DNA from: Photobacterium profundum SS9
GTDB lineage: Bacteria; Pseudomonadota; Gammaproteobacteria; Enterobacterales; Vibrionaceae
Reading direction: 5' to 3'
NCBI RefSeq assembly: GCF_000196255.1
Contig: NC_006371.1
Span: 2,039,595 to 2,103,594, forward strand
Length of the DNA stretch: 64,000 bases
The translations under genes and the position numbers were made by a program. Below are positions 38,305 to 46,698 of the stretch, piece after piece. Below the pieces are notes generated by a model. That model worked only from the letters and a program-made list of their open reading frames with translations. It did not search any database and had not been told where the DNA came from. The number at the start of each line of letters is the position of its first letter. Within the stretch, counting starts at the first letter, position 1.

Positions 38305-38539
38305 ATTCCTTTTACGGAAGGAAGAATATTCTTTTTTCCCTTTAATATACTGAGAACTCACCCAGCAAATTTACATTAAAATGAATTAATTTCTTTTAAA
38401 TACCGGTTTCTGTTGAAAATGATACTTTATCCGCAACAAACATAGCGACGAACACAGCTATAAAACAATGTACAATTATTTATTGAATATTGTTCTATTG
38501 ATATTTATCATAGCTCTACCTTTTAGATAAATAACAATA
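38305..38539. other. Rest of the divergent promoter region before the barrel protein gene
   Basis: AT-rich sequence with a short CCTTTTACGGAAGG dyad near 38308. It must hold the promoter of the outer membrane protein gene. No gene is visible. Confidence 0.4.
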
Positions 38540-39202
38540 ATGACAATGAAACGATTACTTTTAGCAGCAATAGCACTCACTAGCCTTACCGCCAATGCCA
38601 CTCAGTCTTACTCTTTCCTTTCTGGTGGTTATCAATTCACCCGTGTTGCAGAAAATGGCATGGGGCAATATTTTGCTGACAAGTACAACAATAGTGAAGA
38701 CAGCAAATACTTACATGGGCTGTACTTTCGCGGCAGCTGGAATTTTTACGATCACTTCTTTGCAGAATACCGCACTGGCGCCACCACCCGCTCTTCATCA
38801 ACACTAGGCCAAGACTACCTCGCTCTGGGCTACTACATTCCGCTAGCGGCAACAACCAGCGTATATGCATCAATGGGCTATTCAGGCTACAGAGCGGAAC
38901 GGGATATCAATACTGGTTGTGGTCTTTTAGACAACAATAAAGAATGTAAGAAACGTTCATTCAGCCAAGATGGTAGCGGGTTATCTGGTGAAATAGGCCT
39001 ACGCTTCAAACCACTACGTTGGTTGCAAATGGAACCCTCCTATCGCTATGCCGATTTTGGTACAAAGGGACAACATGAACTGCGCCTCACCAACTTAATC
39101 GAATTCACACAACACTCAGCGTTAGAGTTAAATGCGGGTTACCATCATTGGGATAACCTAGATGAAACCAATTACCAAGTCGGTTATCGCTACAGCTTCT
39201 AA
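38540..39202 (+). CDS. Outer membrane beta-barrel protein
   Basis: A 220-residue protein with a signal peptide cleaved after TANA (about residue 21). The mature part alternates polar and hydrophobic residues in about eight strands, for example YLHGLYFRGSWNFYDHFFAEYRTG and SALELNAGYHHWDNLDETNY. It ends in YRYSF, the C-terminal aromatic signature for the Bam complex. One Cys pair (GCGLLDNNKECKKR) may form a loop disulfide. It resembles small OmpA-like or opacity-type barrels of vibrios. Function unknown. A start two codons downstream (38546) is equally possible. Confidence 0.82.
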   Translation: MTMKRLLLAAIALTSLTANATQSYSFLSGGYQFTRVAENGMGQYFADKYNNSEDSKYLHGLYFRGSWNFYDHFFAEYRTGATTRSSSTLGQDYLALGYYIPLAATTSVYASMGYSGYRAERDINTGCGLLDNNKECKKRSFSQDGSGLSGEIGLRFKPLRWLQMEPSYRYADFGTKGQHELRLTNLIEFTQHSALELNAGYHHWDNLDETNYQVGYRYSF

Positions 39203-39395
39203 CACCCACTAAATAACAGCAGGTAACAAATAGTTTCATATCCAATATGACGATTAGAATTTGTTACCGCTCTATTTACTACATGTTTTTTCTACGTATT
39301 TATGGTTCATGGTTTAGAATCAAGCAAACGGAATTTGCTATTATATACTCCAATAAACGTCATTTTAGCGCGATTTGTTGGGTATATTAATCATC

Positions 39396-42383
39396 ATGAG
39401 TGGAGTACAAAAAAGGGTGAAGTTCGATTATCGTCATAACGTAGAATTAACACACGCCTCAAAAAACCCACGAAAGCCGTATCTACGCATGCTTTCTGCC
39501 GCATTAATGAGTAGCTGTATGTTCAACACATCAGCGCAAGCTGATATTGGTAGTACACCTGTTGTCGGTGCTTTCTATAATTCCACTCAGATCATTAAAG
39601 AAAAAATATATTCGGGTATCAATAAGACAGCAGTCACCACCCGTGATGCCACCTTATTTACGATTGGTGGTATCACTTTAGACGCCTACATACTAACGCT
39701 TCCACTTGATGCTAAAGTAAAAGCACGAGTTATCGGCCGCTTAACGAACCCTTTATACTCAATACAACTTGGACACTTCTTGTATATGTTTTACGACCGC
39801 TATACAGGGTTAGAAAACACCGACATGTTCAAAGACTATCTGCAAACGGTATACACAGAACAAGCTCTAAAGCAGTACGAACACTCATTATTGAGTTACG
39901 AGAAATCCGCTCTAAATTCGACAGCAACAGCCGATAATACGGCTAAAAATACAGGATTATCATTTAATAATCAGTTCATCGCATCAATGGTCACCATTTA
40001 CGATACCCTTTTTAATAACGATGAATGGTTATTGGGTAACAATCTGCCTGAACACTACACATACCTAACTAAAAGCCCTGATGATCTGACCGTTATTAAT
40101 ACAATTCAAGCGTTAGTTATTGAGTTGATGACGCAATATAGCCAATCGATAGAAGACGGTGAAATTAAAGCGGCAATCATGGCGATTATTGATGATGCCA
40201 AGCCTGAAAACGCCCATAAGCCGAATAATAAAGCTCAAGCAATCACAATAACCTTGGTCGATTTCGTTCGCTTAAATGTTTTAAAAGGCTACCGACAATA
40301 TTCATTAGAACAACACCGTATCGATGCTTTCAGTCGTTGGATGGAAAATACATTCAATCAAAGCCCGTCAGAACTGATTCAATTTCTACAAGGCCAAAAT
40401 AATAAACGTTATGGCGTACAAATAACGGTTGATGGTTTACAGCAAGGCATGATCAATGCGCTGGCAGGAAACAACTCGCCGACTCAACCATATAATCCAT
40501 TTATTGATCATGCCTACGCTACGCACCTCAACGCTATTCAATACCAACCAAAACACGAAGAGACGATCCAGCCTGAACACCAGCAACAGTTGGATTATTT
40601 AACATCGTTAGCAACAAATAACCCATCATCAGCAAACGATGCGCATTACTTACCGTTCTTCAAATATCTCTATCAAAACTATTCTCGTAGTATTGCTGAA
40701 GTCGGTATTTCATCGACACCCACGATTAGCGTACGAAACCTTCCTATCATAATGACAGGGGCAAATGTAGCGGGTAATGGCGGAACAGGCATCCCTAATT
40801 TTCACTTTGTAGATCGTGAAATAGATCGCGCCTATTACTTCTTCGGTAACGATGCTTTGCAACTTGATCGCCTGATAGAAGATAACCATGTGCAAACCAT
40901 GTTTGATCGTCTTAATTACCTAAAAACCCTGAACTGTAATGCGCAATACGATTGGAATGCACAGGTCAGCTATGATGGATTAATCAACCTAGGTATCGGT
41001 GAAACCATACGTGATTTTGGTGAACAACGGTGTTTACGTGAACTCACTAACCGCGCAGAGGTTGAGAAAGAATTAAAAGTAGCAAGATCGGCTTTGATCA
41101 AACAGATCAATAATTACCAAGACATTAGCCTATGGACACCGCTTACCCGTATAACCAAGAAAAAGTACATCCATGAACAGATTGCACAATTGGCACAACG
41201 TGATGAACAGGGCATGCCAGATTACACACTGATCTATAATCCATGGCCGGATCACTTTGCCCACTTCACTGGCCCTTTTAGTGACGAAGTCATTGCGCCC
41301 ACAGGGGAATTAAACCGCCTCGATTACTGGTTAACACAATTTACTCAAACCTATAAAGATGCGGGCATTTATGATCAAACATTGTGGGGAATGGCGGGCG
41401 ATCATGGATTAACACCTGTTTTCTATGCGTTAAACCCTGAAAAACAAGTACTAGAGCAACTCGAAAAAGACTATGGCATTACCTTAAAAATAGAAAAAAT
41501 ATCATCCGATGAAGGCGAAGGACCAAAGATAACCAATGCACTGAACTACCCAAGCAATAAGGGTATCGATATTGTGGTTGCCTCGACAGCTGGAGGGAAT
41601 TTTATGATGGATTTCTTTAACTCAGCGCAGGGTTGGTCATTCCAACCTCATTACAACGAATTAACGCAATGGCGACCGTTAGATAGCACCGTTAAAAACA
41701 AATCTATCGATATGATCAGCGAGATCAGTAACCGCTTAAGTGAAACTCTCGACTACCTAGTTGTGCGTGAAAGTAACTGTAACCTCACCCGTTGTACTAT
41801 TCGTCTTGTCTCTCACCGCGATGGCATACGTATTGACGAAAGTATTCAGCGTGAGGGAGAACGGGCTTTTTATTCCTCACTCACAACGAGCAACATACCG
41901 CAATTGCTCGACATTGAGTCTACCAATCCTTATAGCCAAGCATTAACCCCGCAAGAACATTACGAAAAACAAAAACTCATTAAGATGTGTATCACAGACG
42001 CACAAGAAAATGATATTGATACTTGGTGTAATCAAAAGCAATGGCGACAACTAACCAGTATGACACCACGTCCTGATTCAGTGAATCAGCTCGCCCATCT
42101 TTATGATGAAGATCGTGCAGGTACCATTAACCTATTTCCCAAAGAAGGCATTGGTTATAACACCATAGTGCCTGGGCGACATGCTGGTGAACACTACCTT
42201 GAAAAAGATGCCTTTATTGGTTTCTGGGGCACGCCCGTCGGTAATGGCGAACAACTAAAATCGGTGGCTAATGGCTCACTCGCCCCAACAATTTATCAAT
42301 ACATCACACGCGAAAGCGTCGTTGTTGGTGAAAACGGTTGGGGGTTCCCATCAGTACTGCCTGAGCTGGCAATAAAACCGTAA
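39396..42383 (+). CDS. Large secreted alkaline-phosphatase-superfamily protein (type I phosphodiesterase-like)
   Basis: About 995 residues. A long charged N-terminus precedes a signal segment (MLSAALMSSCMFNTSAQA) cleaved before DIGST. After about 380 residues without a known domain comes an alkaline-phosphatase-superfamily core: STPTISVRNLPIIMTG near 440 with the Thr nucleophile, NPWPDHFAHFTGP near 615 (metal Asp and His), MAGDHGLTPV near 667 (metal Asp-His) and GRHAGEH near 928 (metal His). All expected metal ligands are present, so it should hydrolyse a phosphate or sulfate ester outside the cytoplasm. The ATG at 39396 is preferred to the TTG at 39375, though neither has a good ribosome binding site. 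Substrate unknown. Confidence 0.8.
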   Translation: MSGVQKRVKFDYRHNVELTHASKNPRKPYLRMLSAALMSSCMFNTSAQADIGSTPVVGAFYNSTQIIKEKIYSGINKTAVTTRDATLFTIGGITLDAYILTLPLDAKVKARVIGRLTNPLYSIQLGHFLYMFYDRYTGLENTDMFKDYLQTVYTEQALKQYEHSLLSYEKSALNSTATADNTAKNTGLSFNNQFIASMVTIYDTLFNNDEWLLGNNLPEHYTYLTKSPDDLTVINTIQALVIELMTQYSQSIEDGEIKAAIMAIIDDAKPENAHKPNNKAQAITITLVDFVRLNVLKGYRQYSLEQHRIDAFSRWMENTFNQSPSELIQFLQGQNNKRYGVQITVDGLQQGMINALAGNNSPTQPYNPFIDHAYATHLNAIQYQPKHEETIQPEHQQQLDYLTSLATNNPSSANDAHYLPFFKYLYQNYSRSIAEVGISSTPTISVRNLPIIMTGANVAGNGGTGIPNFHFVDREIDRAYYFFGNDALQLDRLIEDNHVQTMFDRLNYLKTLNCNAQYDWNAQVSYDGLINLGIGETIRDFGEQRCLRELTNRAEVEKELKVARSALIKQINNYQDISLWTPLTRITKKKYIHEQIAQLAQRDEQGMPDYTLIYNPWPDHFAHFTGPFSDEVIAPTGELNRLDYWLTQFTQTYKDAGIYDQTLWGMAGDHGLTPVFYALNPEKQVLEQLEKDYGITLKIEKISSDEGEGPKITNALNYPSNKGIDIVVASTAGGNFMMDFFNSAQGWSFQPHYNELTQWRPLDSTVKNKSIDMISEISNRLSETLDYLVVRESNCNLTRCTIRLVSHRDGIRIDESIQREGERAFYSSLTTSNIPQLLDIESTNPYSQALTPQEHYEKQKLIKMCITDAQENDIDTWCNQKQWRQLTSMTPRPDSVNQLAHLYDEDRAGTINLFPKEGIGYNTIVPGRHAGEHYLEKDAFIGFWGTPVGNGEQLKSVANGSLAPTIYQYITRESVVVGENGWGFPSVLPELAIKP

Positions 42384-42416
42384 AGCTGTGGTATTGAATA
42401 AAGAGTGATCAAATGC

Positions 42417-42450
42417 AAAAACAGCCCAACATACGGGCTGTTTATTTATT
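42417..42450 (+). terminator. Terminator after the phosphodiesterase-like gene
   Basis: AAACAGCCC-AACATAC-GGGCTGTTT is followed by ATTTATT. The perfect 9-base stem lies 35 bases after the stop. Confidence 0.85.
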
Positions 42451-42682
42451 AGTGACGAATATCCCTTCATTATAAAGATATAAAACGACTGACTACCTTG
42501 TGAACAGAACCTAATTTCGAGTAATACCTCGCTGATATTTATAGAAATATTGATCGTCGTTTCATTCTTGAAAATTGAGCTTTCACTCAAAAAACTATCA
42601 ATTAAATCGATTCAGATTGATTATTACACCTCGAAAAGTTCGTCCCTCCTCTTCTTAGAGGCAATACTCAGCAAGGTGAAAA

Positions 42683-42841
42683 ATGAAAAAATCAATCATG
42701 TATCCACTCGTCGCATTCGCTGCTGTCGCGTTAGGTACTCATGCTCTTAACCATAATTGGTTTTACGATATAGAAGTCTCGTTCATGCTCTTACTGATTC
42801 CAGTAAGCACAATCATCGCTTCGGAACTGTTAAAAGCATAA
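42683..42841 (+). CDS. Small membrane protein, 52 residues
   Basis: A short frame starting MKKSIMYPLVAFAAVALGTH with AAGGTGAAAA just before the ATG. It has two hydrophobic segments (about 5-20 and 32-47) joined by HNWFYDIEVS, so it would sit in the inner membrane as a hairpin. No gene overlaps it. I do not recognise a family. The ribosome binding site, length and two clean membrane segments make it a likely real gene. Confidence 0.6.
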   Translation: MKKSIMYPLVAFAAVALGTHALNHNWFYDIEVSFMLLLIPVSTIIASELLKA

Positions 42842-42954
42842 ACAACAACCCTGCTATACGTTCATAACCGCAACATGTAGAAATGTAGTCCTGCCAATAA
42901 AAGACAGCCCTACAAAGTATTGGAGACATGAAGCTATGTTAAATGAACAGTTTT

Positions 42955-42989
42955 TGTATGAGATTACATTCATCATGTAATCTCATACA
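42955..42989. repeat. Perfect 15-base inverted repeat with 5-base loop
   Basis: TGTATGAGATTACAT and ATGTAATCTCATACA flank TCATC. No T-run follows on either strand, so it is not a standard terminator. It could be an operator for a dimeric regulator or a structured RNA element. Confidence 0.8.
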
Positions 42990-43025
42990 GCCTCCACGCT
43001 TATAAATAACGTAGAACCATCCGAT

Positions 43026-43175
43026 TTAATCAATCACTAACCCTGTAATTAACGACAACTTTCCTTTTTGTTCTGTTCTGTTTAGAGCAACGTACCCCCC
43101 CCAATAAAGCAAGCAGTAGCTATACCCACTAAAACCGACACTACCGCCACCAGTGCTACCTCCTCCGCCAGAGAG
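43026..43175 (-). pseudogene. Remnant of a GlyGly-CTERM-type protein tail
   Basis: The minus strand encodes 49 residues between two stops. They begin SGGGGSTGGGSVGFSGY, then a hydrophobic stretch YSYCLLYWGGYVAL and a polar, basic part NRTEQKGK. A Ser/Gly-rich tract followed by a membrane segment and basic residues is the layout of the GlyGly-CTERM sorting signal in vibrios. There is no start codon with a ribosome binding site and no protein upstream, and the basic end is longer than usual. It is probably a fragment left by a deletion. Confidence 0.4.
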
Positions 43176-43223
43176 CTAGGTTGTACTAACAGTAGTTATT
43201 GAACGCGTAAGTACACTTCTTAA

Positions 43224-43322
43224 AATGATGCGGTTTGGTGTCATAAGAGACATATTAAAAAGCCAATCTAAATAAATAGATTGGCCATGAAAACTAAATT
43301 CAATGATGATGAAATAATTGAG
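43224..43322 (+). repeat. Short repeat family, copy 1 (truncated)
   Basis: About 99 bases that align with the repeats at 48411 and 52054. It starts AATGATGCGGTTTGGTGTCA and ends ATAATTGAG at the hcr stop. The inner hairpin GCCAATCT/AGATTGGC is perfect here. The outer end seen in the other copies (TTCAACAAAGCC) is missing. Confidence 0.75.
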
Positions 43323-43324
43323 TA

Positions 43325-44671
43325 TTAGCTGAGTGCTACAGCAACATCTTCCTCAACGGTACTTGAACAGGCTAATACAAAACCTTGTTCAATTTCTTCT
43401 GCGGTAAGCGTTTCAGTACTGGTTGATTTTACTGAACCTTTGGTGACTTTACATTTACACGAGCCACAGACACCTGCGCGACAAGCACCAATAATAGGCA
43501 CACCATTATTTTCTAATACTTCTAATAGTGATGAACCTTGTACTACCTCTTTCTCTACAGAAAAGTCAGGAACGTGCAACATAACACTGGCTGTTGAAGC
43601 GTCTGATGAGATATGATCTTGTTGCTCGTTATTTGCAGCAGGGGTAAAGCTTTCTTGGAAGAAGTTAGCCATATCGAAATCGCTTTCTTGAGCAATATTC
43701 TCTACCGCTTTCATAAAGCCAACAGGGCCGCACAGGAAGATAGTGCGTTCTTTCAGATCAGGATATAACTGTTGAATAACACCTGAACTAACCATGCCAG
43801 TTTGATGCGACAAAGCACAGCTATCCGTATTTTTATCGGCACTAAAACTTGCAAAACCGTCGCTGTTTTCTAACAGTAATTGCACGTTAAAGTTGCGATG
43901 TTGAGCTAGTAACTTCTTCATTTCATCATGGAAAATAACGTTGTCTTTGTCTCGGGCACAATGTAAGAATTCAATATCAGTATCGCTATCATGTGCTAAC
44001 AATGTTTTGGCTATCGACATGACGGGGGTGATACCACAACCTGCACTGATAAGCAGTAGTTTAGACTTGTGCTTGCAATCACTGCTATTGAATTGACCCG
44101 CAATATTTAATGCTGACAAGCTATCGCCGATATTTAGATTATCTGCAAGCCAGTTAGAGACTAAACCATCTGGTACGCGTTTAATGGTTAAGCGTAATTG
44201 TTTTTGTTGTGGTACAGAACTAATTGAATAAGCACGATAATGTGTTTTGTTATCTATTTTGGCTGCTAATGTCACAAATTGACCGGGCTTAAAATCAAAC
44301 AATGCTTCATCTGCTGCTGCAAAGGTAAAGCTCATCGAGTCATGTGTTTCTACTTCACGTTTGACTAAGATTAACGCTGTTGTTGAAGGTGACCATGGCG
44401 CTGGTTTTTTAATAACATTAGCGGTTGGTTCGCCAATTGAGAATGCAGCAAACTTTGGTTTAGCAAATAGCGATTTTGCAAATGTTGTTTTTGTTGTGGT
44501 GTCTGATTTAGCTGTATTTTGTGAATCACCACCGAGTGAAAAGCTAAGCTTAGGGGTAGATAGCTTTGGTGATGAAGGTTTTGTTGATTGACCAAGACCT
44601 GAACTATTTAGTTTAAGTGGCTTAAGAGCCGATGCTGATAGTGTAGATGAAGGCGTTTTCGAAGAAGACAT
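43325..44671 (-). CDS. hcr: NADH oxidoreductase Hcr with long N-terminal extension
   Basis: About 448 residues. The catalytic part has an FAD domain (residues about 105-210, HYRAYSISSVP), an NAD domain (LLISAGCGITPVMSIAK, FLCGPVGFMKAVE) and a C-terminal plant-type 2Fe-2S ferredoxin (CRAGVCGSCKCKV and a later Cys). It passes electrons from NADH to the hybrid cluster protein encoded upstream. The first 100 residues are Ser, Lys and Pro rich without a known domain and absent from E. coli Hcr. The ATG at 44671 is used here, and a GTG three codons earlier is possible. It follows hcp on the same strand after about 175 bases. Confidence 0.92.
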   Translation of the reverse strand: MSSSKTPSSTLSASALKPLKLNSSGLGQSTKPSSPKLSTPKLSFSLGGDSQNTAKSDTTTKTTFAKSLFAKPKFAAFSIGEPTANVIKKPAPWSPSTTALILVKREVETHDSMSFTFAAADEALFDFKPGQFVTLAAKIDNKTHYRAYSISSVPQQKQLRLTIKRVPDGLVSNWLADNLNIGDSLSALNIAGQFNSSDCKHKSKLLLISAGCGITPVMSIAKTLLAHDSDTDIEFLHCARDKDNVIFHDEMKKLLAQHRNFNVQLLLENSDGFASFSADKNTDSCALSHQTGMVSSGVIQQLYPDLKERTIFLCGPVGFMKAVENIAQESDFDMANFFQESFTPAANNEQQDHISSDASTASVMLHVPDFSVEKEVVQGSSLLEVLENNGVPIIGACRAGVCGSCKCKVTKGSVKSTSTETLTAEEIEQGFVLACSSTVEEDVAVALS

Positions 44672-44846
44672 TATTTGCACCCATGGCTGTAATAATTAAA
44701 GGTTGAATGTGTGTAAGAAGGGGAATGAGCATTGATTAAAGTCGATCGATGTTTGATAACGGTCGAACGCCTTTAACCAATGCAGCATATGATCGCTATT
44801 TACTAACGATCATTATTTGTTAGCGAGTACTATTTGTTAGCCAATA

Positions 44847-46511
44847 CTATTTACCCGCTAACATAGTCGCTAAATCTGTTTCAACATCGCCAACACTGCG
44901 CATATCGAAATTCTCTTGTAATGCTTTGATTAAGTTGTCAGTTAAGAATGCAGGTGCTGTTGGGCCAGTATAAATACCTTTGATGCCTAAAGCGAATAGC
45001 GTTAATAATACAACAATCGCTTTTTGCTCGAACCAAGATAATACGATGCTTAATGGAAGCTCGTTCACACCACAGTCAAACTCTTCTGCCAGTGCTAACA
45101 CTAACTGAATTGCAGAGTAAGTATCGTTACATTGGCCCACATCTAATAGACGTGGAATACCATTGATGTCGCCAAATTCTTTCTTGTTAAAACGGTATTT
45201 ACCACAAGCTAGCGTTAAGATAACTGAATCTTCAGGCGCACTAACAGCAATGTCAGTGAAGTAGCTACGTTCTTCTTTATCACCGTCACAACCGCCGATT
45301 AGGAAGAAGTGTTTGATGTTACCCGCTTTAACTTCATTGATAACTGCAGGTGCAGCAGCCATTAATGCGTTGCGACCAAAGCCAACAGTGATCATGTGTT
45401 CGATTTCAGTATGCGCAATACCTTCTTGTGCTAATGCACATTCGATAACTTGCGAGAAATCATCGCCTTCAATATGAACAACACCAGGCCAGCCAACAAT
45501 GCTACGCGTAAATAGACGATCTGCGTATTGACCTACGTTTGGATTGATTAGACAGTTTGATGTCATCACGATTGCGCCAGGGAAGTTAGCAAATTCTTTT
45601 TGTTGATTCTGCCAAGCGCTACCGAAGTTACCCACTAAGTGTGGGTACTTGTTTAATTCTGGGTAACCGTGTGCAGGTAACATTTCACCATTGGTGTAAA
45701 CGTTGATACCTTTACCTTCAGTCTGTTGTAGAATTTTTTCTAAATCATGTAAGTCATGACCAGAAACAAGAATACACTTACCAGCAACAGGTTTTACGTT
45801 TACTTGTGTTGGTTGTGGGTGACCAAAGGTATTTGTTTCGCCTCGGTCAAGTATTTCCATAATGCGGTAGTTAAGTAGACCAATTTGCATTGATGTTTCA
45901 AGCAGAGCATTTGCATCTGTTGGATCAGTACCTAAAAACGCCATGATTTGGTGGTATTCAGCGCAGATTGATTCTTCACTTTGACCCAGAACATTCGCAT
46001 GTTCCATGTATGCTGCAGCACCTTTAAGCCCGTACAAACATAACAAACGTAGACCAATGATGTCTTCATGCAGTTCTTCGTGACCACGGTTTACAGCCGC
46101 TTCAGGTGCAAAGTTCATGATCTCTTCAGCGGTTGCTGGTAACACAAACTGCGCTGCTGGTGATAATTCAGGTAATGCTTCGCCAGCTGCTGCTGCTGCT
46201 GCCATTACTTGTGTGCTTAATTGAATCTTATAACGCTCGGCAATTTCAGTGTATTCAGTAATACGCTCTGGCACAAAGTTCACGTTAGTTAATGTAGAGA
46301 AGAAAGCACGTGGTGCCCAAGCATCAATTTCAGCATCGATAATGTTGTATTTACGCCCTAGTTCTGCCCAGAAAGATACGCCTTGCAAGTTAAATACTAA
46401 TACGTCTTGTAGGTCAGACACATCAGCCGTTTTACCACACATACCTTGAGTATAAGAACAACCTTTAGCTGTAGGTGTTTGGACAGTTTGCTCACATTGA
46501 ATACAGACCAT
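44847..46511 (-). CDS. hcp: Hydroxylamine reductase / hybrid cluster protein Hcp
   Basis: A 554-residue enzyme with the enteric-type N-terminal Cys pattern C3-x2-C6-x11-C18-x6-C25, which binds the 2Fe-2S cluster of class I proteins. The hybrid-cluster ligands lie in blocks such as [39 protein letters not shown] and [14 protein letters not shown]. It reduces nitric oxide (to nitrous oxide) or hydroxylamine under low oxygen and is part of nitrosative stress defence. Its promoter region has NorR boxes and a sigma-54 promoter. GGAGTCC precedes the ATG. Electrons come from Hcr. Confidence 0.97.
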   Translation of the reverse strand: MVCIQCEQTVQTPTAKGCSYTQGMCGKTADVSDLQDVLVFNLQGVSFWAELGRKYNIIDAEIDAWAPRAFFSTLTNVNFVPERITEYTEIAERYKIQLSTQVMAAAAAAGEALPELSPAAQFVLPATAEEIMNFAPEAAVNRGHEELHEDIIGLRLLCLYGLKGAAAYMEHANVLGQSEESICAEYHQIMAFLGTDPTDANALLETSMQIGLLNYRIMEILDRGETNTFGHPQPTQVNVKPVAGKCILVSGHDLHDLEKILQQTEGKGINVYTNGEMLPAHGYPELNKYPHLVGNFGSAWQNQQKEFANFPGAIVMTSNCLINPNVGQYADRLFTRSIVGWPGVVHIEGDDFSQVIECALAQEGIAHTEIEHMITVGFGRNALMAAAPAVINEVKAGNIKHFFLIGGCDGDKEERSYFTDIAVSAPEDSVILTLACGKYRFNKKEFGDINGIPRLLDVGQCNDTYSAIQLVLALAEEFDCGVNELPLSIVLSWFEQKAIVVLLTLFALGIKGIYTGPTAPAFLTDNLIKALQENFDMRSVGDVETDLATMLAGK

Positions 46512-46571
46512 TTAGGACTCCGTTATAATTATATTATTAATATCGAATTAACGATGATTTGGAGAACTAAT

Positions 46572-46587
46572 AGCATTTAACGTGCCA
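46572..46587 (-). promoter_or_regulatory. Sigma-54 promoter of hcp
   Basis: On the minus strand TGGCACGTTAAATGCT matches the sigma-54 consensus TGGCACGNNNNTTGCW in all but one defined position (A for T). It lies about 60 bases upstream of the hcp start. Confidence 0.8.
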
Positions 46588-46640
46588 GCTTTTATCTTGT
46601 TGATTTTTAACAACTTTACTTTTTATTGGTATAACGATTG

Positions 46641-46657
46641 ATGTGGTTATTACAACG
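46641..46657. promoter_or_regulatory. NorR box 1 upstream of hcp
   Basis: GATGT-GGTTATT-ACAAC fits the NorR enhancer pattern GT-N7-AC with AT-rich centre. It lies about 60 bases upstream of the sigma-54 promoter. Confidence 0.65.
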
Positions 46658-46689
46658 CACTTGATGTGATAATTACATCAAGTGCGTTT
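46655..46689. promoter_or_regulatory. NorR box 2 upstream of hcp inside a 14-base perfect dyad
   Basis: GATGT-GATAATT-ACATC at 46664-46680 is a perfect NorR-type site (GT-N7-AC), 23 bases from box 1. It is embedded in a longer perfect dyad whose arms are AACGCACTTGATGT and ACATCAAGTGCGTT. The long dyad also lies just after the norR stop and might double as its terminator hairpin. Confidence 0.7.
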
Positions 46690-46698
46690 ATATTAATT

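Larger units (their letters stand above)
42842..43223. other. Intergenic region with perfect hairpin and orphan coding remnant
   Basis: This stretch holds a 15-base perfect inverted repeat at 42955-42989 and a minus-strand open stretch at 43026-43175 that resembles the tail of a GlyGly-CTERM protein, both listed separately. A run of eight or nine C lies near 43097. I see no complete gene. Confidence 0.6.

Noticed and set aside
43080..43200. Poly-C run and GC-rich triplets as a short tandem repeat or phase-variable tract
   Set aside because: The run is not within an intact gene, so on/off switching of a product is not supported.
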